Positions 30,452 to 42,315 of a stretch of DNA of 64,000 nt are shown here, piece after piece. Position 1 is the first letter of the stretch, and each line of letters opens with the position of its first letter. This DNA is from Schizosaccharomyces osmophilus (lineage: Eukaryota > Ascomycota > Schizosaccharomycetes > Schizosaccharomycetales > Schizosaccharomycetaceae). The notes under the pieces were generated by a model that worked only from the letters and a program-made list of their open reading frames with translations, had not been told where the DNA came from and made no database searches. The position numbers were made by a program, and so were the translations under genes. The DNA lies in assembly GCF_027921745.1 (NCBI RefSeq), contig NC_079238.1, forward strand, positions 1,054,001 through 1,118,000, read 5' to 3'.

Positions 30452-33364
30452 TTAGTGCACCAACCGAATATCTACTTTTTGTTTTCCTGAATGCTCATCA
30501 CGAACTGTACCCACACGCACTCGTACTTTTTGAAACATTTGAATCTCGACCACCTTGGGCTTTGGTGGATCCCGAATTTCCACTTTCAGCATATATTTAT
30601 CCTCCAAAAACTCAACGTTGGGTTCCAACATGTTCGTCATGCTCTTTGTATATACAATACCTTCAAGACCAAACTTGGCAATAAATACAACAAAACCATT
30701 CTTAAAAACCTTAATTACATACGCATCTTCTTCAGCAATTCCTCCTTTTAGCGCCTGTCCAACATAATACTCAACACTAGCACGGCCAGCCATCTGTGCC
30801 ATACGATGACGGTAATTTATACCATTGCTAATCTCAATTAAGCGTTGTTTGTCACTAATGGAAGGATTTAGCACTTCGTAGTCAATAGCTGCTGCCAATT
30901 GTCGATGTGCCAAAACGTCTGCGTAACGACGAATAGGAGAAGTAAAATGTGTATAAATACTGGTTGCCAAACCGTAGTGGCGGAATTCAGGAGCTGCTAT
31001 TGTACCAGAGCAAAAGTATTCAGCTGATAGCATACACCGGGTTGTCAGTATACGCAGTAAGGTATTAAAGTAGGGTTCGTTGGGATCCACACATTCATCC
31101 AAAGATTTTGCCAAGGATTTTGATGTATCGCATTTAAGATGCATTCCCTTGCATACTTGCAAGATATCTTGCAAGGAATCAAAGTTAGAAAGAGGTGGTG
31201 ATGCGTGTCGACGAAGAACAGCAGTTTGAGGGAATGTATCGTAAATCTTTTGAGCAACAGAAATATTGGCTAATAACATACACTCTTCGACAAGAGAGTT
31301 CGTTTCAAGCAGTTGTTTTATTTCAACATCCATCGGGTCCGATGTTTCATTGTCTGTTTGGATTCTTACTTCCGGGCTCGCCAAATTCAAAGCACCATCG
31401 TCCATTCTTTTCTGTTTTAACTTTTTAGATAGTTTTAACAGAATTCGCATGCCATTTGTTAATGGATCTTGCATATTCTTATCATCAATTCGGGCTTGGG
31501 CATCTGCATAACTAAATGCCTCTTTCGAAGCAATCACGGATTTCGTAAATGAAGTATTAACAATGTTAGCATCTTCATCCATTTCCCAAAGACAAGAGAA
31601 TGCAAATCTTTCTACGTAAGGACGCAAAGAACAAAGCTCTGTACCCAACAACATAGGAAGCATATCAATACGCTTGTCAACTAAATAAACAGTAGTACCA
31701 CGGGAAGCGGCTTCACTGTCCATCGCCGTTTTCGGTTTCACAAAATGGGTTACATCAGCAATGTGCACGCCCACTTCAAAGTTTCCATTCGGTAAGACAC
31801 GTGCATGGAGAGCATCATCAATATCTTGACATCCAGGGGGATCAATACTACAAATTAAAAGATCTCGAAAGTCTTTTCTGTTTTTCCAAAGAGGATCAGA
31901 TTTGTCAGCTGGTACCTTGTAGTTGTGGCCTTCTTGAGGGAGACAATCCAATACGGCCTTAGGGAATGGTCGGTGTTGTACATCATATTCAAGTAACAGA
32001 GCTTCTGTTTCGGCCTCCTTGGTTTCCATTTCACCAAGAGCACGGACAAAATGACCTTCGGGATAACGACTAGTAGCCTCCCAAGTATCGATAGCGGCTA
32101 CAATCCGCTGACCAAGTAGTCGAGGGGCTTGTCGAGTGCGAAAACGGATCTTAGGAATACGACGATCCATGGGAGTAAGGAGTACCGTTTGTTGAGAACC
32201 ACCCTTGGACTGGGCTACAGTGGTATTATCAACATGTCCAACATAGGGTCTCCAGTTCCGTTTCAAAATACCAACAATCTTTCCAGTAGGGTGTGCTTTC
32301 TTACTGGTAGGAGTTTCTAAATCAATACTACGAGAAGCATCGGGCTCAGCGGAAGCGTTCACTAATACATCTTCATCATCGCTGGCAATTTCTCCCGCTT
32401 CTGTCTTCCATTGACTTTGAGGTAAAATTTGGACACATACAACATCACCTTGGACTGCACGGTTTAGGTATTCTCTTCCAGAGATTAAAATAGGTTTATT
32501 GTATCCCGGTGTATTAATAGAGCCTTCGAGAAAGTTATAGGTGCTTACGTTTAGCACACCTTTATGGACTTCTCCATTTTTTATACAGGTAAGCATACGA
32601 GAAGTAGACCAGTGGTGTTCGTAGATGGCCTTTGTTTCGGAAGATGCTTTCTCATTAGCAGCGGCGGCATCGGCAACTGCAGATATCATGTCCAGCAAGA
32701 CCTCTGAGTCTGGTAAGAACTGAACGTAGTCCTTCAAAGTAGAAGTCTGTATACCCTGTTCAGCCGCGATCTCTGCATTGCGGCGGTCGTTTGTAATTAG
32801 CACGACTTTGATCCCTAATCCGGCCAAGTGACCAGTATACCAAGAAGCAGCAGTACGAATGGCTCTGTCGTTTCGGTCGTTGGGCGACTCTCCCTCAATT
32901 TTATCAATATACGTATCAGAAAAGAATTCATTACTAAAAGGAGTAAAGCGTTTGGTCTTTTCTTGACACAGACGCTTAATACGGTTGTAAAGAGGAATCG
33001 ACTTGGAGGCTATTTCAGAAAGAACAGTTTGTAAGACAATCACATCGAAAAAATTGGAAGGATGTTCCAAAGCATCCATACAATGATAAAAAACGTTGGT
33101 ATCAGGAATCAAATAGTGACGACTAAACTTCTCCAAAAAGAAGGGTTCTTCGGACAATATCGGCTCCAATTCATTTCCGTTCGAATCCGTTGGAAGCTTG
33201 GAAATACATAATGGGCAGCTTTTACTTTGGCAGGGAATATCATCACGTAGATATCGTTCACGAACAATTTTTTGAACCTTGCCGCGTGCAGCTCGCACAA
33301 AAACCTTTGGTTTTTGGTCTTTTGTAGCGGAAGATGAAGGCCGCTTATAACCAATTGCACTCAT
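30452..33364 (-). CDS. dis3: Exosome 3'-5' exoribonuclease and endonuclease Dis3/Rrp44
   Basis: Catalytic subunit of the RNA exosome; 970 residues in one exon, the same length as S. pombe Dis3. N-terminal CR3 cysteines (PCQSKSCPLC) precede a PIN endonuclease domain (YLIPDTNVFYHCMD, VVLITNDRRNAEIA). Cold-shock domains follow, then the RNB exonuclease domain with its acidic site DPPGCQDIDDALHARVL near residue 510 and SPIRRYADVLAHRQL. A C-terminal S1 domain completes it. The PIN and RNB acidic residues are all present. The ATG at 33364 is first in frame. Confidence 0.98.
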   Translation of the reverse strand: MSAIGYKRPSSSATKDQKPKVFVRAARGKVQKIVRERYLRDDIPCQSKSCPLCISKLPTDSNGNELEPILSEEPFFLEKFSRHYLIPDTNVFYHCMDALEHPSNFFDVIVLQTVLSEIASKSIPLYNRIKRLCQEKTKRFTPFSNEFFSDTYIDKIEGESPNDRNDRAIRTAASWYTGHLAGLGIKVVLITNDRRNAEIAAEQGIQTSTLKDYVQFLPDSEVLLDMISAVADAAAANEKASSETKAIYEHHWSTSRMLTCIKNGEVHKGVLNVSTYNFLEGSINTPGYNKPILISGREYLNRAVQGDVVCVQILPQSQWKTEAGEIASDDEDVLVNASAEPDASRSIDLETPTSKKAHPTGKIVGILKRNWRPYVGHVDNTTVAQSKGGSQQTVLLTPMDRRIPKIRFRTRQAPRLLGQRIVAAIDTWEATSRYPEGHFVRALGEMETKEAETEALLLEYDVQHRPFPKAVLDCLPQEGHNYKVPADKSDPLWKNRKDFRDLLICSIDPPGCQDIDDALHARVLPNGNFEVGVHIADVTHFVKPKTAMDSEAASRGTTVYLVDKRIDMLPMLLGTELCSLRPYVERFAFSCLWEMDEDANIVNTSFTKSVIASKEAFSYADAQARIDDKNMQDPLTNGMRILLKLSKKLKQKRMDDGALNLASPEVRIQTDNETSDPMDVEIKQLLETNSLVEECMLLANISVAQKIYDTFPQTAVLRRHASPPLSNFDSLQDILQVCKGMHLKCDTSKSLAKSLDECVDPNEPYFNTLLRILTTRCMLSAEYFCSGTIAAPEFRHYGLATSIYTHFTSPIRRYADVLAHRQLAAAIDYEVLNPSISDKQRLIEISNGINYRHRMAQMAGRASVEYYVGQALKGGIAEEDAYVIKVFKNGFVVFIAKFGLEGIVYTKSMTNMLEPNVEFLEDKYMLKVEIRDPPKPKVVEIQMFQKVRVRVGTVRDEHSGKQKVDIRLVH

Positions 33365-33972
33365 CCTCCCGTTTCTTTAGCTGTTGCTGCTGTAGTAATG
33401 TTGCTGAGAACAAGAGGAAAAGTACAAACAGTACACTGACCATATTTACTTTGCGATTTTGGGCGTACTCGTTTTAGCATTTTGTGTAGTCGAACGATGC
33501 TCGCTGAACGAAATCCATAAGCTGATAAAAAATAGTACAGCAAGATATTGTTTTACGAAAAAATACTAATACGATAACATAAAGTCTGATATACACTCAC
33601 TCTGTAAAGGTTTGGAATGTATAAAGAAAATAAAAAAATAAAATAAATTGGAAGAAGTCAATAAGGTTTTCTAGATGAAAGCAATTTTCATCCGGTAAAA
33701 AAGCCCTAAGCCGTAATCGTTTGGATGCTTAATGGTTATATGCAAATAAAACTAAATACAATAAGACGTGAATCTATAAAAAGAAGTGGAGCTCATTTAG
33801 TAGCCAAAAACTTACTTCCTATTGCTCTTGCCAACATGTTCTTTAAGAAAGGACTACAAACATTCTATGGGTCGTTCACCATCTTCTAGCAATGATTGAC
33901 CTTTAACCTAAAAGATCAAGTTTTCCCTTTTAGAATGAGTAAGGATTTTTTACAGTAGTTGACTTTATACTT
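33365..33972. other. Divergent promoter region dis3-snf59
   Basis: No gene recognised. A short ATG ORF (seven codons, at about 33934) stands before the snf59 start and could be a uORF. Confidence 0.45.
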
Positions 33973-34890
33973 ATGAATGTAGATGAAGAACAAGAAATGG
34001 ATATTGAAACAAACTACTCGACTTCAGTTCCTGAACTTGAAGCGAGCTTTAATACAGAAAAAACGAATAAATCTACATTTGATGAACAAAATTTACGCAG
34101 ACCTTCTCTTACTTTGTCTGAGGAGGAACGGGATGACTCTGTACCTGGCTATGAATCAACAGAAAACCTTTCAGCAGCACCAGAAGAGCCTGCTATGGCT
34201 ATCCCGGAAAGGAACCAGATAGAGCCCAATTATACAAAGAAAGAAAGAGATTTCAAACTAGAAAATGTCAGTGCGAATGCGGTTATCGACAAGTATGGAC
34301 GACTTGCTGACGGTTTGGAGTACAAGACTAAAACGTTTTGCTTAAATGGCAGAGGTGATGTATTGTACATGCTTGGAACGGAATGTGCAAGGATCTTGGG
34401 ATTCAAGGACAGTTATTTTATGTTCCATAAAACCTTAAATTTACGTAAGATTTTGACGAATCAAGCCGAAAGAGATCAGCTTGTTTATATGGGTATCCTC
34501 GCTCCTAAGTATCGCTTTCGTCAATTAAGCATTGTTCCCGCAAGGCAAGTTTTTCTTGCATTTGGCCCTAAAATATTGTTGAAAGGAACCGTTGATCCCC
34601 AGCTTTATAAAGATCTTTGGGATGCAAATTGGTCATGGGCAGACGAGGAATTTTCCCATTTAGATAATTCGATGCTTAGTAGTACTCGATCCTCTTCCGT
34701 AAAACCCGAGGCAAGGTCGATAGATCAGGCAACGCTTGGTTTTGGGGAAAATTTCCGAGAGAAATACCTACTTGCTTTAGTGAATGAGGTATCGGACTAT
34801 AACACATCTTTAGGGAAAATGAGAAACTTTAGACGAGATGCGCTTCGCTACTATTACCATGAAGCTCGCTCTTCAAAGACAAGCTCATAA
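33973..34890 (+). CDS. snf59: SWI/SNF chromatin remodelling subunit, Rsc7/Swp82 family
   Basis: 305 residues in one exon. The N-terminal third is acidic and low in complexity. The conserved Rsc7/Swp82 domain starts at about residue 100 with VDKYGRLADGLEYKTKTFCL-like sequence (here IDKYGRLADGLEYKTKTF). It continues with LYMLGTECARILGFKDSYFMFHKTLNLRKI, RDQLVYMGIL and YRFRQLSIVPARQVFLAFG. Members sit in SWI/SNF or RSC. The symbol snf59 is from S. pombe gene order beside dis3. A shorter N-terminus than some homologues is possible. Confidence 0.88.
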   Translation: MNVDEEQEMDIETNYSTSVPELEASFNTEKTNKSTFDEQNLRRPSLTLSEEERDDSVPGYESTENLSAAPEEPAMAIPERNQIEPNYTKKERDFKLENVSANAVIDKYGRLADGLEYKTKTFCLNGRGDVLYMLGTECARILGFKDSYFMFHKTLNLRKILTNQAERDQLVYMGILAPKYRFRQLSIVPARQVFLAFGPKILLKGTVDPQLYKDLWDANWSWADEEFSHLDNSMLSSTRSSSVKPEARSIDQATLGFGENFREKYLLALVNEVSDYNTSLGKMRNFRRDALRYYYHEARSSKTSS

Positions 34891-35414
34891 GGGCAGTCGT
34901 TTAAAAGCTGTGATGATTTACAGCTCCTCTGGTTTTTCCCTCTTAAATTGCTATTTGTATAATACGTTATAATTACTTTTGCTAGACTTTGTACCATCAT
35001 ACTAATGTTTCATTATGTTTTTGAATTCAAAGTTCCCAAGTTAGACACTTTTCATGACTTCCGTACTTCCGTATATGTTCTTGTCTAAATGAAACGATAA
35101 GCACCGAATGTATAGAATCACATTAATAATAAGCGCTTGTATCTTGACTATATTTAAATACCCTTCAAAACGAAGTTTTTCCAATTTCGTTTCAATATAA
35201 AAATATTCTTACACTCTTCTAACTTTGTAAAACAATATAAAAAAAAATAACACATGAAAGCAATATATAGAATAAACCCATTTTTTTCTTAACGATAACA
35301 TCAGGTAACAATTGTTACTGAGTCCGAATGTAGTGGTGGTGACCTCTGTGTGAAAAGCTGCATTCTGCAAAACCTTGTGAGTAAAATTTGCAATTAGCAA
35401 ATCTGTAAATCACG
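34891..35414. other. Spacer snf59-grn1
   Basis: AT-rich tandem spacer. No gene seen. Confidence 0.5.
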
Positions 35415-36915
35415 ATGGTTTCGATAAGTAAGTTATAAAACAACAATAATAAAGCTAACAAAAATAGGAAAAAAGAGTAAAAGAAGGACTACTCGCCTCC
35501 GCGCGCGAATTGAGAAGAGAGCTGCTAGTTCTCGTAGAAAAGAAAGAAAACTTGAGAAGAGAAATCCTCAATGGAAAAGCAGAGTCCCAAAGGACCCTGG
35601 TATACCCAATTCTTTCCCTTATAAAGACCGTATTTTGGCTGATTTGGAGGCACAAAAGCGACAAAGGGAAGAAGAAAAGATTGCTAGTAGAGAAGCTGCC
35701 AAGTCAGAGGGAAATATGGATTCAGAGGAAGATAGTGAGATGGAAGACGAAGCAGATGAGGAAGAACGAGCTGATGGCGTTGACCCTATGATTGCAAAGA
35801 TCGCTGAAGCAGCACAAACTAAAGATGCTGAGGAACAAGAAGCCGAGGAAGAGGATGATGCCGTTATGGATGAAGATGATGATAACGATGCTCCCTCTTT
35901 GGTTGATGATGGTTCTTTGAACACTTCTGAACGAATCGTTAAGCCTGATAACTCTAGAAAAGCATTCGATAAAGAGTTCAAAAAAGCAGTTGAGCTCTCG
36001 GACATTGTTCTTTATGTCTTGGATGCTCGTGATCCCGAAGGAACTCGTTCTAAAGAAGTGGAGCAACAAGTTATGGCTTCTGCTGCTGAGGAAAAGCGTC
36101 TCGTCTATGTCGTCAACAAGATTGATCTCGTTCCCCCTGAAGTGCTGGACCGTTGGCTCGTTTACTTGCGTGCCCGCTTCCCTACTCTCCCTTTGCGCTC
36201 TTCTTCTGGATCTTCTGGCTTTAAACACAAGACATATTCTGCCAATGGTACTATTTCCGCCTTGTTAAAGTCTCTCAAGTCTTATTCTTCCAAGAAAAAG
36301 CTTAAGAGCTCTTTGACTGTTAGTATCATTGGCTACCCCAATGTGGGTAAATCGTCAGTTATCAACGCTCTTGTTAACCGATCTGCTGCTTCTCGTTCAA
36401 CCCCCTGTCCTGCTGGTAGCGCTGCTGGTATGACTAGAGCTTTGCGGGAAGTTAAATTGGATAGCAAGTTGCGTTTAATAGATAGTCCCGGTATTGTTTT
36501 CCCAACGGCTAGTAAGGAAGATGAGCATTATCGCTTAGTATTGTTAAATGCTATTCCTTCCACCAAAGTTGATGACCCGGCTCCTGCTGCAGCCTACATA
36601 CTTAACTATCTCAACCGCATTCCTGGTCTACTCGAGCGAATGCTTAGCCAGTACGAGCTCCCTCCTCTATTGAACACCTCGGAATTGGACACTGCTACCG
36701 ACTTTTTGGTGAACATAGCTCGTAAACGTGGACGCTTATCTCGCGGCGGTATTCCTAACTTGAATGCTGCAGCCAGTATTATCATTAATGATTGGCATGC
36801 GGGACACATTCAATGGTGGGCTGAACCCGAAACTACCACCAAAGAGGCTTCTGCGTCAGATGACAAGCGAGTTGTTTCCCAATGGGCTAAGGAGTTTGAT
36901 ATTAATGATTTTTAA
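35415..36915 (+). CDS. grn1: Nucleolar GTPase Grn1 (nucleostemin/GNL3 family)
   Basis: Circularly permuted GTPase for 60S ribosome assembly and export of pre-ribosomes. Exon 1 (35415-35427) encodes only MVSI plus one base; exon 2 is 35468-36915; total 486 residues. The basic N-terminus (RKKSKRRTTRLRARIEKR) is a nucleolar targeting and coiled region. An acidic stretch follows. Then the motifs come in permuted order: G4 VNKIDLVP, G1 GYPNVGKSSVINAL, and G3 DSPG. Donor GTAAGT and branch GCTAAC support the tiny first exon. Confidence 0.95.
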
Positions 36916-37616
36916 AAATGGGAGTGCGCGCAATTAAACTATATATCTGGTTTGACTTTAATACATTGTTTTGATGGTTATTTATAGGTTTAAATTATGT
37001 GCATGCCGAGGTAAGGATAATTTGGGTTTCTTTGGTTTTTCATTATTTCCTCAAAAAAATAGATATCGGATTTTTTATTTTGAAGAAGTAAAAAATCCAG
37101 TTTGTTCATTATGCCTTAATGGTCTCTGGCGATTATTATATACTGATAATATTATAAATTTTGGTTTACAACTAAGGATTGTGAGTAGCAGAAAGTAAAT
37201 GAGTCTATGCTTATATGTCTTTAATTGTATATTTTTTTAAAAATGTCTGAGAATATCGAAGTCTCTATGCAGTCAATACCGGATGTGACAGACATGAAAG
37301 GCCGCATTCTCAAATTAGGTCAAAAATAGCAGCAACTACTTGCACAAGATATATAATATGAGAATCAATGTTTCTTGTATCTAACAACGCATACTGCAAG
37401 AAAACAAGCAATGTCCTAGAGCATGCTTGGAACATGCATACATGATTTTTTAACTTATTTTACTATAAAAAAATTAAATATTAAATTTGTATATTTATTA
37501 TAGACTGTTCGTTGTTTATTCCGAATTGTTTGGTCTGCTATACTAAATCGCTATGGTGTACCAAACCTACCTACCACCAAACCAATATCAAAACAAAACT
37601 CAACAAACTAACATAG
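36916..37616. other. Spacer grn1-nda3
   Basis: About 700 bp. A short frame at 36975-37198 and a 28-codon ATG frame at 37243 are unrecognised and probably chance. CT/CA-rich DNA (CCTACCTACCACC) precedes nda3. Confidence 0.45.
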
Positions 37617-39192
37617 ATGCGTGAGATTGTAAGAAAAACATAATTAACTAAACTAACTTATTAGGTTCATATTCAAGCTGGTCAGTGCGGTAACCAAGTT
37701 GGTGCCTCCTTTTGGTATGAAAAAAACTCTGACAAAGAAAACCGGTATTAACTCGATAAAAGGTCCCAGATTGCCGATGAACATGGATTGGATGCTGAAG
37801 GAATGTATGTATAAAGAGAAATTTATTCTCAAACTCAAATTAACGATTTAATAGCTACCGCGGTGACTCTGAGGAGCAACTTGAACGGTTAAACGTTTAT
37901 TTTAATGAGGTATGATAGGGATCAACTAAGACGCGTCTATTTTTGTTGTTAGATACCGTCTTTATCTAAAAGCTGAGCAGGGCACGTTACTTACCATTTC
38001 ATAGGGTGCTGGTGGAAAATATGTTCCTCGCGCCGTCCTTGTCGATTTAGAACCTGGTACTATGGATGCTGTCAAGGGAGGAAAGTTTGGCAATTTGTTC
38101 CGCCCTGACAACATTATCTATGGTCAATCCGGTGCTGGAAATATCTGGGCCAAGGGTCACTACACTGAAGGTGCTGAATTGGCTGATGCTGTTTTAGACG
38201 TTGTCCGTCGTGAAGCTGAAGCCTGTGATGCTCTTCAAGGTTTTCAATTGACCCATTCTTTGGGTGGTGGTACCGGTTCCGGTATGGGTACCTTGTTGCT
38301 CTCAAAGATTCGTGAAGAATACCCCGACCGTATGATGGCAACCTTCTCTATTGCTCCCGCCCCCAAGTCTTCGGATACAGTCGTTGAGCCATATAATGCT
38401 ACTCTTTCTATGCATCAATTGGTTGAAAACTCCGATGAAACCTTCGTTATTGATAATGAAGCTTTGTCTTCTATTTTTGCTAATACCCTCAAAATCAAGA
38501 GCCCTTCTTATGATGATCTCAACCACCTAGTTTCTGCTGTCATGGCTGGTGTCACCACTTCTTTCCGATTCCCTGGTGAACTCAACTCTGACTTGCGCAA
38601 GTTGGCCGTCAACATGGTTCCATTCCCTCGTTTGCATTTCTTTATGGTTGGATTTGCTCCCCTTGCTGCTATTGGATCTAGCTCTTTCCAAGCTGTTTCC
38701 GTTCCTGAACTTACTCAACAAATGTTCGCTGCCAATAACATGATGGTTGCAGCTGATCCTCGTCACGGTCGCTATCTGACTGTTGCCGCTCTTTTCCGTG
38801 GTAAAGTTTCTATGAAGGAAGTTGATGAGCAAATTCGTACTGTGCAAACCAAGAACTCTGCTTATTTCGTTGAGTGGATTCCCGATAATGTTCTTAAGGC
38901 TGTTTGTTCCGTGCCTCCCAAAGATCTTAAAATGTCTGCTACTTTCATCGGTAATAGCACATCGATTCAAGAAGTCTTTAGACGCTTGGGTGATCAATTC
39001 TCTGCTATGTTCAGAAGAAAGGCTTTCTTGCACTGGTATACTGGAGAAGGTATGGATGAAATGGAATTTACTGAAGCTGAGTCCAATATGAACGACCTTG
39101 TCAGTGAGTATCAACAATATCAAGAAGCTGGTATTGATGAAATTGATGAAGACTATGAGATTGAAGAAGAGAAGGAACCTCTTGAATATTAA
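37617..39192 (+). CDS. nda3: Beta-tubulin Nda3
   Basis: Exons 37617-37628, 37665-37714, 37763-37804, 37855-37909 and 38005-39192 give 448 residues, equal to S. pombe Nda3. The first exon encodes just MREI, followed by [17 protein letters not shown]. Also present are [16 protein letters not shown], the GTP-binding GGGTGSGMG, and the taxane-region sequence ending in an acidic tail ([17 protein letters not shown]). The four introns crowd into the first 150 codons-worth of sequence, as in S. pombe. Codon choice in exon 5 looks biased as for a highly expressed gene. Confidence 0.98.
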
Positions 39193-40004
39193 ACTTTTCT
39201 GCTCTCTCTTAGGATTTTTTTACATACCAACCATAATTTAAATTGCGAGCTCTTTCCAACGTTCCCATTCATATTTTATATAACTTCTTTCATTTATTTA
39301 CAATTACTGTTATTGCCTGCCTTTTCCTTTCTTTTTATTGATATTGGACCACGTTTGCGTTGAACGCTCGCTCTTTTTCTCCTTTATTTTTTTTTCCAAA
39401 GATGCCGTTCACTTATTCAACATAGCTTCAGCCATTGTCTATCTAGGTAAATCTCATTAAAAATATACCGTTTGTTGATTTTTGATGCTGTAGAATTATG
39501 TTTTTGCTAAAGTGTAATACATACGTCGAGTTGTGAAAATTTTATAGTCAAATAGTTTTTCAAAACAAATTGCAAAGTAGCCGTTTTGCTGTAATGATTT
39601 ATTGCTACGGCAATTACAACTGCGATACCAAGAAACTTACAAAAAATAAAAGATTCATTCATTTAAGATGCTTATTAGTTAATGCTTTATTTCATTATTT
39701 GGTTGGGAAACCTGCGTTTGGGTTATTGAATTTCAATAGTAAGTATTAATATCCATTTCGTGTTATGCAGAAGGCACAAGTCGAAGAGCTCGATATCAAC
39801 GTTTCTCAAATTCCGCTGGATAGCGTCAATAAATGACATAAATATTATTTAGTGGCTTTTACTTTCTACCAAACATTTTTCTTTTTTTAGGATTCGTTAT
39901 CTTTTCAAGCGGACTTTACTACAACAAAAATATTTTTTGAGGTTTTACTTTTGGAAGAGGCTTTGAACCGAAATCAGATTACGAGAAAAGGGAAAGGTAT
40001 AACA
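39193..40004. other. Spacer nda3 - SDHAF4-like gene
   Basis: An open 23-codon piece near 39767 (MQKAQVEELDINVSQIPLDS) follows a possible 32-nt intron (donor GTAAGT at 39739). It might be an exon of an unrecognised small gene, but no full model could be built. Confidence 0.35.
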
Positions 40005-40377
40005 ATGAGGATTTTAACAGCTTGGAAATCCGCCCCTAAAGTCGCTAGTGCCATTCCAAAGAGATACATTCAAGGACCACCCGGTGGATTCAAAAGACCA
40101 TCTCCGCCTCCGTTAGGCAAAGAAGAACAAGAAGAATGGAATCGTTTACAAAAAGAATCTAGCCAGAAACCCGTCGATGTTGCTCAACGGACGAGACTTC
40201 GGGACTTTGAAGGGAATGTGAATCCTGAGGTAAGAGTTTCCTAGTAGAGAGGATGAGAATAGTGCAAGAAGCTGAATGCTATACTAACATGGATAGACTG
40301 GGGAAGTTGGAGGACCCAAGAAGGAGCCAACCATTCATGGCGATTACTCTTATGGAGGAAGAGTAACGGACTTTTAG
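40005..40377 (+). CDS. Succinate dehydrogenase assembly factor 4 (SDHAF4/Sdh8 family)
   Basis: Mitochondrial chaperone of flavinated Sdh1. Exons 40005-40229 and 40297-40377 give 101 residues. The N-terminus (MRILTAWKSAPKVASAIPKRY) looks like a matrix presequence. The C-terminus holds the family signature: acidic stretch, then NPETGEVGGPKKEPTIHGDY and the terminal GGRVTDF. The intron has donor GTAAGA and branch TACTAAC. The S. pombe orthologue is not at this spot as I recall, so the gene may have moved, or my memory may be faulty. Confidence 0.88.
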
Positions 40378-42184
40378 AAAAGTGATTATATCCTGGTGTG
40401 TATGAAGCTATTATGAGTTGTGTGCTTCTTTATGGAATAATAAATCAGTTTTTTTCTTGAGAAGTGAAGGGAGTTCATGGCGATTATGGTAAAAAAAACA
40501 TTGCAAGTTGATTAAAGGAGCTTAAACATAGAACAAGAGCTAGTCTTCTCTATAAAAAAAAGGAAAAACATAATTTTTTACCAAAAAAAAACCATAAAAG
40601 TCTATATTCACAATGTCAAAACGAAAACAGGAAACGGTTATTAGCAAAGAAACTTCATCTGCTTTGTGATGAACTCTAAAAACAATAGAAGGCAAACGAA
40701 AAATAACAGCTGTATGTTGTTGGGTTTAGTTTGACATTTTCGTTCACCGATGTAAGAGAATTGTAATTTCAATTATTTGTTTGGCAGTTTTAATTAAGGC
40801 ATTTCAATAAAGCCAGTCATGAAGGAACAACGAATTTTCGCTCAGGAATCCAGGTTTTTTAGTAAATTGAATTTTTTTATGTGAAATGCTAAAAAAAGCT
40901 CCTATTTTCTCGTAGGAGAAGTCTCATAAGAAGAGAATCTGCTTTGTTTATAAAAGTGTAAACAAACGCAAATATACTAAGGTGTTACTTATCATTGTGA
41001 CTCGGCACTGCGTAAGCGATGCGAAATATATTGCAGAAACAAACTTCTTCTTTCTTCATTTCTAGCAGTCGGATGGGATTTATCTTGCTTTGGGAGGAGT
41101 TGTAAAATGGATTGACTTGTAGTCGATTCCTATTTCAATTGATATTCGCATTTCATCGTCATTTGGGAGGTTTGCGTATAGAAGAAAACTAGAATCGTTC
41201 AATTCTTTCGTTCTTGAAACTATACAGGTCCTGTTGGAATGTAAAAAAGAGACAAGTTGGGCTTTACGTACAGCAGTTCCAACGTTTCCTATGTTGATCT
41301 CGAGAAGGGACTTTCTTTATGCACGCCAGAGGCATAAAACAAGCAGCCCAATTCAGGTTCTTTTAAGCAGCAAAGAGAAACGATGTTTTTCCGTATAATT
41401 TCCTTGCAGTATTTATTCAGTTTTCTTTCCAGTGGTCTTGGAAAGTTATTCAGCGGTACTGGAAAAGGGGTAGAATTATTAGTTTATAGAGTTGGTTTAC
41501 TTATTGCGATTGGAATTTAAAATTATTTTTGATGTATGGTATTGCTTCCTTTTTATCCTTTATCCTTCTTAGTTTAATAGCTGTGAGCTCACCTGAAAAC
41601 ACGTATTAATGGCATACTTCCGAGCTATCAGCAAAACGACAATGCATTGGATCTTGCACCGCCTACTACGAATGAAGGAATAGAGACGCAAGCAATAATA
41701 CTAGTCAAACTTGGTTCCGCTCATTTGTCTTCTGTTCTCTAGTTTGTTTGGACTCTTTCGCTAATGCTGATCGCAATCGATATGGATTGCTTTAATAAAC
41801 CATCATTTATATTCCTTTTTTTATCTATTTCAAATCCAGTCGGAAATAGCTTGAAACTAAGAAACAACTTTGTATTAATATGAATTGATGACTGCAATCG
41901 AAAGGCATGCGTTTTAATTTCTCATTTTTAAGGCATTGAGTTGGTATGACCGCGGAAATCGAAAACGAAAGACTTACTGCAGCTAATCTATTAATTATTA
42001 TAAATATTGTTGTTTAAATTTTTACCAAAAATTGTAATTTCATTACATTCACATTAGGTCCCTTTTTTTTGCTTCCTGTTACTTGTCGAGGAACGTCTCA
42101 CAAGAAGGGAATTGAGAAAAGCATTTCCAAGCATGAATTTACGTTCAAAATATCAAAAAATAAATAAAGAGAAAAAAAATGAAA
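40378..42184. other. Gene-poor stretch before second wtf block
   Basis: 1.8 kb without a recognisable gene. It contains an isolated FLEX-like site GTAAACAAACG at 40958-40968 (10 of 11). I found no wtf-like peptide in six frames by eye. Confidence 0.45.
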
Positions 42185-42315
42185 AAGCCTACAGCACCCC
42201 GGATTCCCATGTTGTCTCCAACCGTACTACTAACGAGGCGAGGCCCTCAGACGTTTTCACTTAACTGCAGTGATCGGACGGGAACTGGTGTTTTCGCCTA
42301 GGTGTGCCCGTAAAC
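42185..42315 (-). pseudogene. Degenerate 5S rRNA copy
   Basis: Clearly derived from 5S rRNA, but 131 nt long against 120 for the intact copies. It carries small insertions in the middle (near 42233-42262) and several substitutions, including in the internal control region. It lies 3' of wtf copy B in the same orientation as the other 5S copies. Probably not functional, though the T-run past its 3' end remains. Confidence 0.85.

Noticed and set aside
37243-37329. 28-codon ATG frame between grn1 and nda3
   Set aside because: Too short and unlike any known peptide; chance level.
40378-42184. Search for solo LTRs or retroelement remnants around the wtf blocks
   Set aside because: No convincing terminal repeat pair or element protein seen by eye; a library search would be needed.
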